A stretch of DNA of 64,000 nucleotides from Maribacter sedimenticola (GTDB lineage: Bacteria; Bacteroidota; Bacteroidia; Flavobacteriales; Flavobacteriaceae), in contig NZ_FZNV01000001.1 of NCBI RefSeq assembly GCF_900188415.1, positions 709,501-773,500 on the forward strand, read 5' to 3'. Below are positions 42,814 through 52,671 of this stretch, piece after piece (position 1 is the stretch's first letter; each line of letters begins with the position of its first letter). Position numbers and translations under genes: made by a program. Below the pieces are notes generated by a model that was given only the letters and a program-made list of their open reading frames with translations, was not told the DNA's origin and made no database searches.

Positions 42814-45435
42814 TTACGAAGTGGCTTTCTTGTTCTTTGTGAGCAATCGTTTAATCTCGTTCAATTTCATTAATGCCTCTACAGGTGTGAGCGTATCTAT
42901 GTCTAAATGAGTGATTTCCTCTTTGATTTCTTCCAACAAGGGGTCATCAAGGTTAAAAAAGCTGAGCTGCATTTCATCAGAAGTATTTTTTAATTGCTCG
43001 CCCATTTCGCCATTTGCATGTGAACTTTCCAACTTCTTTAAAATTTTATTGGCCTTTTGAATAACTTGTTGTGGCATTCCGGCCATTTTTGCTACATGTA
43101 TACCAAAACTGTGTTCACTGCCTCCCGGTACCAATTTTCTAAGGAACAATACAGTATCCTTTAATTCTTTAATGGCTACATTAAAGTTTTTAATACGAGG
43201 AAAAGTGTTGGTCATTTCATTGAGTTCGTGATAATGTGTAGCAAACATGGTCTTTGCCCTTGCAGGATGTTCATGAAGGTATTCAGAAATGGCCCAGGCT
43301 ATGGAAATACCGTCATATGTACTTGTTCCCCTACCTATTTCATCCAGTAGGACCAAGCTTCGTTCGGAGAGGTTGTTCAGGATAGATGCCGTTTCGTTCA
43401 TTTCTACCATAAAAGTAGATTCTCCCATAGAAATATTGTCACTTGCCCCAACACGTGTGAATATTTTATCTACCACACCAATTTGCGCATTTTCCGCAGG
43501 TACAAAGCTCCCCATCTGTGCCAAAAGTACAATGAGCGCCGTTTGTCTTAATAAAGCGGATTTACCACTCATATTAGGGCCTGTTATCATAATAAATTGC
43601 TGGTTGGAACGGTCTAAAAACAAATCGTTTGCTATGTATTGTTCGCCTAAAGGAAGTTGTTTTTCAATTACCGGATGGCGGCCATTGGTAATTTTTAAAT
43701 CCATTGAATCGTTAAGTTCAGGACAATTATAGGCATTTTCCTTTGCTAACTGGGCAAAGCCGCAAAGGCAATCTAAATGTGCTATGAGTTGGGCATTGTT
43801 TTGTACGGGTGTAATGTATTCTTGCATCCAGACCACCAATTGGGAAAACAGCTGTTGTTCCAAGCTTAATATGCGGTCTTCCGCACCTAAGATTTTTGCT
43901 TCATATTCCTTTAATTCCTCTGTAATATAACGTTCTGCATTGACTAAGGTCTGCTTACGGGTCCAAGTCTCCGGTACTTTGTCCTTGTGTGTATTTCTTA
44001 CTTCAATGTAATATCCAAAAACATTATTAGACGCGATTTTTAAAGATGTAATACCTGTGGCGGCAGTTTCCCGTTCAAGCATACTTTTTAAATAATTTTT
44101 GCCTGAGGTAGCCAAATTCCTGAGTTCATCCAATTCTTCGGAAAACCCAGGTGCTATGGTGCTGCCTTTTAATAGATTGGCCGGAGCATCTTCGCTGAGC
44201 ATTTCCTTAATCTTTGCCCTTAATAGATCACAGGATTGAATTTTATCTCCGGTAAGAGCCAATGCTTCGTTTTTGGATGCCGTGGCCAACTGTTTTATGG
44301 GTATTAATGCCTCAAGGGAATTTTTTAATTGTACCACCTCCTTTGGACATACCTTTCCCGTAGCAACTTTTGATATGAGACGCTCAAGGTCTCCCATCTG
44401 TTTTATGTGGTGTTGAAACCTTTCTAAAGTGGTTTCTTCGTTATGCAAATAAGAAACAATTTGCTGTCTTCTTTTAATTTTGTCCAGATTTTTTAAGGGT
44501 AGGGCCAACCATCTTTTGATCATACGCCCACCCATTGGGGAAATTGTTTTGTCTATTACATCCAAAAGCGTAACAGCATTGATGTTGGAGGAATGGTACA
44601 ATTCTAGATTTTTGATCGTAAACCTGTCCATCCAAATATAATCGTCCTCTGCTATACGTTGTAATTTGGATATGTGCTGTAATTGACGGTGTTGCGTTTC
44701 TCCCAAATAGTGCAGAATGACCCCGGCGGCAATAGTACCACATACCAAATGGTCTACACCAAAACCTTTTAACGTCTTGGTCTTAAAATGGGCAGTCAGA
44801 TTTTCAAGGGCATAATCTTCTTGAAAAACCCAATCTTCCAAATAGAACAAATGGTGATTCTTGCCAAAGACTTCTGTAAATTCCTTTTTATGGGCCTTGG
44901 AAATCAGGATTTCGTTCGGTGAAAAATTTTGGAGTAGTTTATCTATTTGTTCTTCACCGCCTTCTGCCGTTAAAAATTCACCTGTAGAGATATCTAAAAA
45001 AGAAATACCAATTTTTTTTCTTCCAAAGTGTACGGCACAAAGAAAATTATTTGTTTTAGCGTGTAGAATATCATCATTCATGGCCACCCCCGGTGTTACC
45101 AATTCCGTTACACCTCTTTTTACAATGGTTTTGGTCTGCTTTGGGTCTTCCAGCTGGTCACAAATTGCTACGCGTTGGCCAGCTTTAACCAATTTGGGTA
45201 AATAGGTGTTAAGGGAGTGGTGCGGAAACCCGGCTAGCTCTGTACGTTCACTGCCATTGTTTCTATTGGTAAGGATAATGCCCAGTATTTGTGAGGCCTT
45301 TACGGCATCCTCGCCAAAAGTCTCATAAAAATCACCTACCCGAAATAGTAAAAGCGCATCAGGATATTTAGTCTTGATGGTGTTATACTGCTTCATTAAA
45401 GGGGTTACCTTTTTTGTCTGTTTTTTATCTGCCAC
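42814..45435 (-). CDS. mutS: DNA mismatch repair protein MutS
   Basis: 873 residues from the GTG at 45435. The N-terminal mismatch-reading motif GDFYE puts Phe at 36 and Glu at 38, the same numbers as in E. coli MutS, which supports this start over a TTG at 45486 (17 more residues). The ATPase has Walker [14 protein letters not shown], Walker [17 protein letters not shown] and the ATHYHEL motif. MutS binds mismatches and recruits MutL. The C-terminal end has the usual short helical tail ([14 protein letters not shown]). It diverges from the SpoU methyltransferase gene. mutL is not in this window. Confidence 0.96.
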   Translation of the reverse strand: MADKKQTKKVTPLMKQYNTIKTKYPDALLLFRVGDFYETFGEDAVKASQILGIILTNRNNGSERTELAGFPHHSLNTYLPKLVKAGQRVAICDQLEDPKQTKTIVKRGVTELVTPGVAMNDDILHAKTNNFLCAVHFGRKKIGISFLDISTGEFLTAEGGEEQIDKLLQNFSPNEILISKAHKKEFTEVFGKNHHLFYLEDWVFQEDYALENLTAHFKTKTLKGFGVDHLVCGTIAAGVILHYLGETQHRQLQHISKLQRIAEDDYIWMDRFTIKNLELYHSSNINAVTLLDVIDKTISPMGGRMIKRWLALPLKNLDKIKRRQQIVSYLHNEETTLERFQHHIKQMGDLERLISKVATGKVCPKEVVQLKNSLEALIPIKQLATASKNEALALTGDKIQSCDLLRAKIKEMLSEDAPANLLKGSTIAPGFSEELDELRNLATSGKNYLKSMLERETAATGITSLKIASNNVFGYYIEVRNTHKDKVPETWTRKQTLVNAERYITEELKEYEAKILGAEDRILSLEQQLFSQLVVWMQEYITPVQNNAQLIAHLDCLCGFAQLAKENAYNCPELNDSMDLKITNGRHPVIEKQLPLGEQYIANDLFLDRSNQQFIMITGPNMSGKSALLRQTALIVLLAQMGSFVPAENAQIGVVDKIFTRVGASDNISMGESTFMVEMNETASILNNLSERSLVLLDEIGRGTSTYDGISIAWAISEYLHEHPARAKTMFATHYHELNEMTNTFPRIKNFNVAIKELKDTVLFLRKLVPGGSEHSFGIHVAKMAGMPQQVIQKANKILKKLESSHANGEMGEQLKNTSDEMQLSFFNLDDPLLEEIKEEITHLDIDTLTPVEALMKLNEIKRLLTKNKKATS

Positions 45436-45557
45436 GTTATCTTTATCTCTTAATTTTGCACCTTCACGAAAGTATGATTTTATCAATGGATTTTAAATGA
45501 TTGTTGATATTTGAGGATAAGTTTATCCCAACAGATTACTTAATTTGTACAAGGAAA

Positions 45558-46088
45558 ATGCGAAAACTTAGAAATGACGAGTTGGAAAGAAAAAATGTGG
45601 AAGATTTTAAGCTTGCCGGCAAAACACCTATGATCATTGTCCTGGATAATATTAGGAGCCTTAACAATATAGGCTCCGTATTTAGGACAGCAGATGCCTT
45701 TCTTATTGAAAAGATTTATTTATGCGGAATTACCGCTCAACCTCCCCATAAGGATATTCACAAAACGGCCTTGGGGGCTACAGATAGTGTTGCATGGGAG
45801 TATGTTGAGGATACAAAGGAATTGGTCAGAAAATTAAAAATGGAGAACTGTCATGTAATTGCCGTTGAACAAGCTGAAAACAGCACCTTATTACAAACTT
45901 TTCTCCCTTCTACTGATAAAAAACAAGTGTTGATTTTTGGTAATGAGGTAAAAGGAGTGGCTCAGGAAGTGGTATCCTTAAGTGATGAGGTATTGGAAAT
46001 TCCTCAGTTTGGCACCAAACATTCCTTAAACGTGGCTGTAAGTGTAGGTGTTGTCGTGTGGGACTGTTGGAGTAAATTAAATGCATAA
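45558..46088 (+). CDS. SpoU/TrmH-family RNA methyltransferase
   Basis: 176 residues of the SPOUT trefoil-knot fold with the three family motifs: LDNIRSLNNIGSVFRTADAF, LIFGNEVKGV and IPQFGTKHSLNVAVSVGVV. These enzymes 2'-O-methylate rRNA or tRNA riboses using S-adenosylmethionine. The target (tRNA G18, as in TrmH, or another site) cannot be told from sequence. I start at the ATG before RKLRNDELER; a TTG at 45501 would add 19 residues without family counterpart. It is read away from mutS and ends at a shared terminator. Confidence 0.92.
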   Translation: MRKLRNDELERKNVEDFKLAGKTPMIIVLDNIRSLNNIGSVFRTADAFLIEKIYLCGITAQPPHKDIHKTALGATDSVAWEYVEDTKELVRKLKMENCHVIAVEQAENSTLLQTFLPSTDKKQVLIFGNEVKGVAQEVVSLSDEVLEIPQFGTKHSLNVAVSVGVVVWDCWSKLNA

Positions 46089-46117
46089 AAAAACCTGGTC
46101 AATGACCAGGTTTTTTG
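46086..46117. terminator. Two-way intrinsic terminator
   Basis: ACCTGGTC (46093-46100) pairs with GACCAGGT (46104-46111) around AAT, flanked by A and T runs on both sides, so it can serve the methyltransferase gene and the convergent folK fusion. The stretch 46118-46205 shows nothing else. Confidence 0.9.
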
Positions 46118-46205
46118 AGTATAGTTTGAGTTAGTTAGTTGCTCTTATGCTCATGCAATAAAGCAAATCCTTTTCATTTACGCAAGAAATTGACCAATAA
46201 ATATC

Positions 46206-47351
46206 TTAACGTACCGTAGAAAGGGCAAAGTTTTCTATTTGCATCAAGATGTTTTCGTAATCTTCTTTTCTGCTTACAAAATCCAATTCGCTAACATCTA
46301 TAACTAGTTGATTTTCTTTGGGATAGGTCTTTAAAAAATCAAAATACCCCCTATTGATGCGCTCCAGATAGGACATCTCAATATTTTGCTCATAATCCCT
46401 ACCCCTCTGTTTGATCTGTTCCATTAAACGTGCGGTGGTCTGGTAGAGATAAACGTAAATCCTGGGTTTTTTTACCTCTTTGTACATAAAGTTGAATACT
46501 TTTCTATAAAGTTCAAATTCGTTTTGCTGTAGGGTCACTTTTGCAAAAATTAAGGATTTGTATATGTCATAGTCACTGACCATAAAGCTTTTAAAAAGGT
46601 CTAACTGGTTGGTGTCTTCCGTAAATTGTTGGTAGCGATCGGCCAAAAAAGACATTTCCAGCGGAAAGGCGTACCGTGCTTGATCCTCATAAAAATTAGG
46701 CAAAAACGGATTTTCAGCAAATCGTTCTAAAATTAACTTTGCATTGAAATCTTCTGAAATATTTGTGGCCAGGGTAGTTTTTCCTGCGCCTATGTTCCCT
46801 TCTATGGCAATATATTCCAAACTGGAAAAGAAGGTATGCCGGTTGGTAAATAGTTTTTTAAGGAATTTAACAATTGGGTTTTTGTCCTTGCATTCCATTA
46901 AAAGATTTCTGGTATCCTTGTTGAGCAATGGGTGGTAAAACTGTGGAGTAATATCGGCCAAAGGTTTTAGAATAAATCTTCGCTCCTGCATTTTAGGATG
47001 TGGTACGGTAAGTTGGGCCGTTTGTATGACCTCTTTTTCGTAATAGATGATGTCAATATCCAATGTTCTACTTTGGTAGCCGTCCCCTTCTTTTCTTAAA
47101 CGGCCAAAGTAATTTTCAATATTTAAAAGAACCTGTAATAGATCCGTTGGGGATAGGGTGGTTTGTATCTCTACGCATGCATTTAAAAAATCCTCTCCTT
47201 CAAAGCCCCATGCCGGAGTCTCGTACAAGGAAGAAACCTGTCTAATTTCACCAGCCTGTCTTCCAATTTCAAAAATAGCCTTTTGTATCAGGATATCTCG
47301 CTGTCCTAAATTACTTCCTAATGATAAAAATGCAGATTTATATACTCCCAT
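46206..47351 (-). CDS. folK: Fusion of HPPK (FolK) and deoxynucleoside kinase
   Basis: 381 residues in two enzymes. Residues about 5-150 are 6-hydroxymethyl-7,8-dihydropterin pyrophosphokinase: FLSLGSNLGQR, ETPAWGF, and the magnesium ligands D98/D100 in RTLDIDIIYY. Residues about 175-381 are a deoxynucleoside kinase: P-loop GNIGAGKTT (185-193), LERFAENPFLPNFY with the catalytic-site Glu209, and a lid-type arginine helix (IKQRGRDYEQ). HPPK makes a folate precursor; dNK salvages deoxynucleosides. Both serve thymidylate and DNA precursor supply. The ATG at 47351 begins the HPPK family sequence; 11 upstream residues are not supported. It diverges from sppA. Confidence 0.94.
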   Translation of the reverse strand: MGVYKSAFLSLGSNLGQRDILIQKAIFEIGRQAGEIRQVSSLYETPAWGFEGEDFLNACVEIQTTLSPTDLLQVLLNIENYFGRLRKEGDGYQSRTLDIDIIYYEKEVIQTAQLTVPHPKMQERRFILKPLADITPQFYHPLLNKDTRNLLMECKDKNPIVKFLKKLFTNRHTFFSSLEYIAIEGNIGAGKTTLATNISEDFNAKLILERFAENPFLPNFYEDQARYAFPLEMSFLADRYQQFTEDTNQLDLFKSFMVSDYDIYKSLIFAKVTLQQNEFELYRKVFNFMYKEVKKPRIYVYLYQTTARLMEQIKQRGRDYEQNIEMSYLERINRGYFDFLKTYPKENQLVIDVSELDFVSRKEDYENILMQIENFALSTVR

Positions 47352-47390
47352 AATGTCAGGACAAAATAAAGAAAACATATTCACATTAGT

Positions 47391-47398
47391 TATCTTTG
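47391..47398 (+). promoter_or_regulatory. Possible -7 element of sppA
   Basis: TATCTTTG matches TAnnTTTG and lies 25 bases before the sppA start. No TTG at the expected -33 spacing. Confidence 0.4.
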
Positions 47399-47423
47399 AA
47401 GTGGATTTAAAATTAAGATTTGC

Positions 47424-49184
47424 ATGAATTTTTTGAGAAATTTTTTGGCTTCCATTCTAGGCTCATTGTTTGCTTTTGGAATTTTGTTCGTAATGTTCCT
47501 GATTTTCATTAGTCTGGTAGGTGCTAGTGAGGATGAGGCGTCTGTAAAGAAAAATTCTGTTTTGGAACTTCAGTTACAACGTCCAATTTCAGATTATACA
47601 GGAACTAATGAGGTAGATCCATTTGCAGGTATTTTTGAACAGTCCCAAGGTTTGGATGAAATCATTCATGCTATAGAGGTTGCTAAGAACGATGAACGTA
47701 TTAAGGGGATCAGTATCAATAACAATTTTATTATAGCTGGCCTGGCCCAGACACAGGCCATACGTAAATCACTTGAAGATTTTAAATCTGCCGGTAAATT
47801 TATTTATGCCTATGCCGACTTTTATATGCAGCGAGATTATTATTTGGCTAGTGTTGCAGATTCGGTTTTTATCAATCCGGTTGGGGTATTGGATTTTAAG
47901 GGACTATCTACGGAAGTTCTTTATTATAAGGATTTGCAGGAAAAATCCGGGATAAAAATGGAGGTTATAAGACACGGAAAATATAAAAGTGCGGTTGAAC
48001 CTTATTTGGAAAATTCCATGAGTGAGGATAATAGGACTCAATTGTCAGAATTGTTGCATTCCTTGTGGAATTCTATGGTAACCGATATATCTAGAAATCG
48101 GTCTATAACGGAAAGTGACCTGAATATAATTGCGGATACCTTGGGGGGTAGAACTCCGGAATATGCCATAAAGTCTGGCTTGATAGATGATATTCTCTTC
48201 TATGATGAATATGAAGGTAAATTATCAAATGCGCTGGGGGTAACTACCAATAAGGATATTAATTACAGCACTTTGGACGAATATGTCAAATATTCGAACA
48301 AAAAAATACTAAAGAAAGGTGACGATAAGATTGCAATAGTATTTGCTCAAGGAGAAATATTTTATGGTGAAGGCGGTCCGGATATCATTGGGCAAGGCAT
48401 TATAAACGAGGCAATCATAAAAGCGCGTGAGGACAAAAAGGTAAAGGCAGTCGTCCTTAGGGTAAATTCACCGGGGGGCAGTGCCTTGACATCAGATATT
48501 ATTTGGAGGGAAGTTGCCCTTACCAAAGAGGTAAAGCCCGTGGTGGTTTCCATGGGTAACGTAGCGGCTTCTGGCGGTTATTATATTGCTGCAGGAGCTG
48601 ACAAGATTTTTGCCGAGCCTACCACCATTACCGGGTCTATAGGTGTTTTTGGGACCATTCCCAATTTGACGGAATTAGCAGGGGATATCGGTATAAACGC
48701 AGAACAGGTAGGTACCAATGCCAATGCTATAGATTACTCACTTTTTGAGACAATGAAGGAAAGTTTTAAAAATCAGGTTCAGGAGAGTATTGAAGATACG
48801 TACCAAACATTTCTTGAACGGGTGTCCCAAGGAAGAAACCTGACCATGGCACAAGTAGATAGCGTGGCGCAGGGTAGGGTGTGGAGTGGAACCGAAGCCG
48901 TGGAAGTAGGCTTGGTAGATGAGCTGGGTAATTTGGACGATGCCATTAAAGCCGCTGCGGAAATTGCGGGATTGGAAACTTATGGTATTAGAAAATTCCC
49001 TAAGTATAAAAGTGGCTTTGAGCGTTTTATGGAAGACTTGGAAGGGGCTAGCGTTCAATTTAAGGAGACATTGATCAAAAAAGAAATAGGGGATGAGGCA
49101 TTTATGATATTAAAGGAGTTGCAATCTTTTAAAGAACGAAAGGGAATACAGGCAAGAATGCCTTTTGCATTAGATATCAAGTAA
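47424..49184 (+). CDS. sppA: Signal peptide peptidase SppA, long (67K) type
   Basis: 586 residues with one N-terminal membrane helix (about 9-33) and two tandem ClpP-like halves, as in E. coli SppA. The catalytic lysine is K188 in the first half (GKYKSAVEP) and the nucleophile S383 in the second (NVAASGGYY), with the conserved TTITGSIGVFG after it. It degrades signal peptides left in the inner membrane, with its active site on the periplasmic side. The queuosine-precursor transporter gene follows 3 bases after the stop, so the two are probably co-transcribed. Confidence 0.96.
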   Translation: MNFLRNFLASILGSLFAFGILFVMFLIFISLVGASEDEASVKKNSVLELQLQRPISDYTGTNEVDPFAGIFEQSQGLDEIIHAIEVAKNDERIKGISINNNFIIAGLAQTQAIRKSLEDFKSAGKFIYAYADFYMQRDYYLASVADSVFINPVGVLDFKGLSTEVLYYKDLQEKSGIKMEVIRHGKYKSAVEPYLENSMSEDNRTQLSELLHSLWNSMVTDISRNRSITESDLNIIADTLGGRTPEYAIKSGLIDDILFYDEYEGKLSNALGVTTNKDINYSTLDEYVKYSNKKILKKGDDKIAIVFAQGEIFYGEGGPDIIGQGIINEAIIKAREDKKVKAVVLRVNSPGGSALTSDIIWREVALTKEVKPVVVSMGNVAASGGYYIAAGADKIFAEPTTITGSIGVFGTIPNLTELAGDIGINAEQVGTNANAIDYSLFETMKESFKNQVQESIEDTYQTFLERVSQGRNLTMAQVDSVAQGRVWSGTEAVEVGLVDELGNLDDAIKAAAEIAGLETYGIRKFPKYKSGFERFMEDLEGASVQFKETLIKKEIGDEAFMILKELQSFKERKGIQARMPFALDIK

Positions 49185-49187
49185 ACG

Positions 49188-49898
49188 ATGACAATTAGGG
49201 ATAAGAGACTGGCACAACGTATATACTTGTATCTTGGGGCATTGTTCATCACTTCTTTAGTGGTCTCCAACCTCATATTTCAAAAGTTTTTTTATTGGAA
49301 CCCTTTTGGTAACCTGACGGTTTTTGGAGTTTCCTTATTTGAAGTATCCGTTGGTATATTGCCATACCCCATTACTTTTTTGATAACCGATCTCATATCC
49401 GAAATTTATGGCCGTAAAATGGCAAACCAAATTGTGACCGCCGGTATCTTTGCTTCTTTTTTTTCAATGGGGATTATAATTGTTGCCGATATTGCACCTG
49501 CAATACCTTCGTCCCCAATTGACGACCAAACGTTTACAAAGGTATTTGCCCTGTCGCCCATAGCTGTCTTGGCATCTATGATCGCTTATTTATTGGCCCA
49601 ATATGTAGATGTGGCGATATATCATTTTTGGAAGAAACTTACTCAAGGAAAATATTTATGGTTAAGAAATAATTTCTCGACCTTTTTATCGCAATTTCTG
49701 GATACGTTTACCGTTGTTGGTTTATTATGTGTCTTTAAGGTGTTACCGTGGGATTTATTCTTTGGTTTGGTGGTCAGTGGATTCATTTTTAAGATTTTTA
49801 TAGCATTTATTGACACCCCTTTTCTTTATTTCTTCGTATATATAATGAGGAAACGTTTTGATCTAAAACCAAATGAGGAATTAGACTTGGATTTTTAA
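49188..49898 (+). CDS. Queuosine precursor transporter (VUT/YhhQ family)
   Basis: 236 residues and about six membrane helices. The signatures GILPYPITFLITDLISEIYGRK and LAQYVDVAIYHFWKKLTQGKYLWLRNN match YhhQ-type transporters, which import preQ0/preQ1 or queuine for tRNA wobble modification. It starts 3 bases after sppA, leaving no room for a preQ1 riboswitch. The last residues are acidic (NEELDLDF). Queuosine biosynthesis genes are not in this window, so the substrate assignment rests on the family only. Confidence 0.9.
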   Translation: MTIRDKRLAQRIYLYLGALFITSLVVSNLIFQKFFYWNPFGNLTVFGVSLFEVSVGILPYPITFLITDLISEIYGRKMANQIVTAGIFASFFSMGIIIVADIAPAIPSSPIDDQTFTKVFALSPIAVLASMIAYLLAQYVDVAIYHFWKKLTQGKYLWLRNNFSTFLSQFLDTFTVVGLLCVFKVLPWDLFFGLVVSGFIFKIFIAFIDTPFLYFFVYIMRKRFDLKPNEELDLDF

Positions 49899-49935
49899 AA
49901 GGCCTTTGGTCATTATAAAAAGAAGTATACAAATT

Positions 49936-52671
49936 ATGGGTAAGAAAATAGTAAAGATTGTTGGTGTCATAATAGTGTTGATTATTGCGGTTTTAATTGC
50001 CGCTCCGTTTTTTTTGGAGGCTAAAATTGGGGATATTGTCAAGAATAATGTCAATAAGAACGTGAATGCCACATTAAACTTTGCCGATGCGGATTTAAGC
50101 TTGATCAGTAGCTTTCCAAATGCAGAAGTAAGCTTTAAGGATGTGGTATTGATCAATAAGGCACCCTTTGAAGGAGACACCTTGTTTACGGCAAAAGATC
50201 TTGGTTTGACCATGGGCATTATGCAATTGTTCAAAAGTACAGGTGAGCCAATTGCCATTAATAATTTTAATGTAGATGGCGCATATTTAAATATTGTGGT
50301 CGATAAGGATGAGAATGCCAATTATGATATTGCAATGCCATCTGAAAATACGACAGTTGAGGAATCTGGCGCTACTGAAGGTTTTTCTTTTGATCTTAAG
50401 GCCTATGATATTACAAACTCACGCATATATTATACCGATCAAGCTGCTGGTATAGCTTTTAAAATGGATGATGTGCAGCATAATGGAACTGGAGATTTGT
50501 CCTTGGCTACTTCAGAATTGGATACGCATACCAATGCTTTGGTTTCCCTTGAAATGGATAGCGTAAATTATTTGAACAGAAATAAGGTTCAGCTGGATGC
50601 CCTTATTGGTATAGACCTGAATGAGAATACCTATACTTTTTTGAAAAATGAAGCTTTGGTCAATCAACTTCCCTTGGTGTTCAATGGTTTTATAAAGGTT
50701 AATGAAACCAATCAAGAAGTAGACTTGACTTTTAAGACGCCTTCGTCAGATTTTAAAAACTTTTTAGGAGTCATACCGGAAACCTATTCCAAGGATATAG
50801 AGACTGTAACCACCACAGGTGAATTTGAGGTGAACGGTAATTTTAATGGAATAGTGGATGAGGAACATATTCCAAAATTCAATATTGTTATAAAATCGGA
50901 TAATGCCTCTTTTAAATATCCAGATTTGCCCAAGGCCGTTCGTAATGTATTTCTGGATGTGAAATTGAACAATACAACAGGTATAGCGGAAGATACGTAT
51001 GTAGAAATCAATAAGGCCTCTTTTATGATAGATGAGGATAGGTTTAACCTAACTTCCACAATCAGTGAACTTATGGGGAATACCAAGGTCAAGGCGCACG
51101 TAGACGGGTCAATGAATTTGGCAAATATTTCTCAAGCTTATCCCGTTCCTGCAACCTATGATCTAAAAGGTTTTTTAAAGGCCGATATTACTACGGCTTT
51201 TGATATGGCATCCGTTGAGAACAAACAATATGATAAAACCAATACTATTGGTAACTTAAGTGTCGATAATTTTGAATACAACTCAGATGAACTTGCAAAT
51301 GCCGTTAAGTTCAGTACGGCACGGTTAACTTTTAACCCAAAAACCGTTACGCTAAATAGTTTAAACGGTACCACCGGCAAAACTGATTTTGATATTACGG
51401 GAACCATAAATAATCTTCTGGGCTTTATGTTCAACGATGAAAATGTGGAAGGGAATTTTAATTTAAAGTCCAACACCTTTGCTTTGAATGATTTCATGGT
51501 TTCTGATGAAGAATCGTTAAGTTCAACGACCCAAAACAATTCCACAGAAGGACAAAATGCTACAGCGGACAAAATCAAGATTCCATCATTTTTGGATGCA
51601 ACGATCAATGCCAGTGCCAAGCAGGTACTTTATGATGATATTGTCTTGAACAATGTAAACGGCGTCCTGGTCATAAAGGATGAAACGGCAAAACTGAACA
51701 ATATGTCTTCTGGTCTTTTTGGGGGTAAAATGGCTTTTAACGGTGAGGTCTCCACAAAACAGGAAGTTCCAACGTTTGCCATGAAGTTAGACTTGGAGCA
51801 GTTAGGTATTCAAGAAGCGTTTGGTTCATTGGACCTATTTAAATCCTTGGCACCAATAGCACAAATTTTAAAAGGAAAATTAAGTTCGGATATTTCATTG
51901 TCCGGTAATTTAACAGATGATCTATTGCCAAATTTACTGTCTTTGACAGGAGAGCTTTTTGCAGACATCGCTACTGATGAAATTGATACGGAATCTGCAC
52001 CTTTGCTCACCGCTTTGGTGGGTAAGTTGAATTTTATTGATTTGGACCAACTTAATTTAAAGGACTTAAAGACATCCTTAAGTTTTAAGGATGGTGTTGT
52101 AAACGTGAAACCTTTTACGGTAAATTATAAGGATGTTGCCATAAATGTGGACGGTAACCATACATTTGACAAGAAGTTAAATTATAAGGCTACTTTGCAG
52201 GTGCCTGCCAAATATTTAGGTACGGAAGTTAATAAGATGATCGCAAAAATAAACGATCCTTCCCTACAGGATGTTACTATTCCTGTTACCGCTAATATCG
52301 GTGGGGTGTATAATAGTCCACAAGTTTCTACCGACTTAACTTCAGGGGTGAAGCAATTAACATCCAAATTAATTGAAATAGAAAAGCAAAAGTTGATTAC
52401 TAAAGGTACGGATAAAGCTAAAGATTTAATAGGTGGTATATTAAAAGGGAATCAACAAAAAACAGATTCAGTAAGTAAGGATACGGTTTCTAGCAAGCAA
52501 AAGGCTAAGGAAATCATTGGTGGCATATTGACTTCGCAAAAGCCAAAAGATTCCACTGCGGTTAAGAATGATTCAACATCTACAAAAAGTGGTAATGAGG
52601 CTATAAAGGAAAAGGCAAAAGATGTATTGGGCGGCTTGTTTGGAAAAAAGAAGAAGGATACCGTTAATTAA
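49936..52671 (+). CDS. AsmA-like envelope protein
   Basis: 911 residues from the ATG of GKKIVKIVG. One N-terminal helix (about 5-27, IVGVIIVLIIAVLIAAPFFL) anchors a very long beta-rich periplasmic body built of repeated amphipathic strands (LNFADADLSLISSFPNAEVSF; SFKDGVVNVKPFTVNYKDVAI), as in AsmA/TamB/YhdP-like lipid-transfer proteins. The C-terminal 100 residues are different: low-complexity and polar with three copies of a K-A-K-[DE]-[LIV]-[IL]-G-G-[IL] motif. The start at 49906 (TTG) would lie before the membrane helix and is not favoured. It overlaps the convergent DUF2797 gene by 8 bases. A role in phospholipid transport or outer-membrane homeostasis is inferred. Confidence 0.88.
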   Translation: MGKKIVKIVGVIIVLIIAVLIAAPFFLEAKIGDIVKNNVNKNVNATLNFADADLSLISSFPNAEVSFKDVVLINKAPFEGDTLFTAKDLGLTMGIMQLFKSTGEPIAINNFNVDGAYLNIVVDKDENANYDIAMPSENTTVEESGATEGFSFDLKAYDITNSRIYYTDQAAGIAFKMDDVQHNGTGDLSLATSELDTHTNALVSLEMDSVNYLNRNKVQLDALIGIDLNENTYTFLKNEALVNQLPLVFNGFIKVNETNQEVDLTFKTPSSDFKNFLGVIPETYSKDIETVTTTGEFEVNGNFNGIVDEEHIPKFNIVIKSDNASFKYPDLPKAVRNVFLDVKLNNTTGIAEDTYVEINKASFMIDEDRFNLTSTISELMGNTKVKAHVDGSMNLANISQAYPVPATYDLKGFLKADITTAFDMASVENKQYDKTNTIGNLSVDNFEYNSDELANAVKFSTARLTFNPKTVTLNSLNGTTGKTDFDITGTINNLLGFMFNDENVEGNFNLKSNTFALNDFMVSDEESLSSTTQNNSTEGQNATADKIKIPSFLDATINASAKQVLYDDIVLNNVNGVLVIKDETAKLNNMSSGLFGGKMAFNGEVSTKQEVPTFAMKLDLEQLGIQEAFGSLDLFKSLAPIAQILKGKLSSDISLSGNLTDDLLPNLLSLTGELFADIATDEIDTESAPLLTALVGKLNFIDLDQLNLKDLKTSLSFKDGVVNVKPFTVNYKDVAINVDGNHTFDKKLNYKATLQVPAKYLGTEVNKMIAKINDPSLQDVTIPVTANIGGVYNSPQVSTDLTSGVKQLTSKLIEIEKQKLITKGTDKAKDLIGGILKGNQQKTDSVSKDTVSSKQKAKEIIGGILTSQKPKDSTAVKNDSTSTKSGNEAIKEKAKDVLGGLFGKKKKDTVN
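52411..52647 (+). repeat. Three degenerate repeats at the AsmA C-terminus
   Basis: Encodes KAKDLIGGIL (from about 52414), KAKEIIGGIL (from about 52501) and KAKDVLGGLF (from about 52612), spaced by Ser/Thr/Lys-rich linkers. The repeats are diverged at DNA level. Confidence 0.8.

Noticed and set aside
43289-43732. 147-codon plus-strand frame inside mutS
   Set aside because: Antisense to the conserved ATPase domain of MutS; codon and residue pattern is that of a mirrored gene.
49150-49187. preQ1 riboswitch before the queuosine-precursor transporter
   Set aside because: Only 3 bases separate it from sppA and the upstream sequence is coding, so no riboswitch fits.
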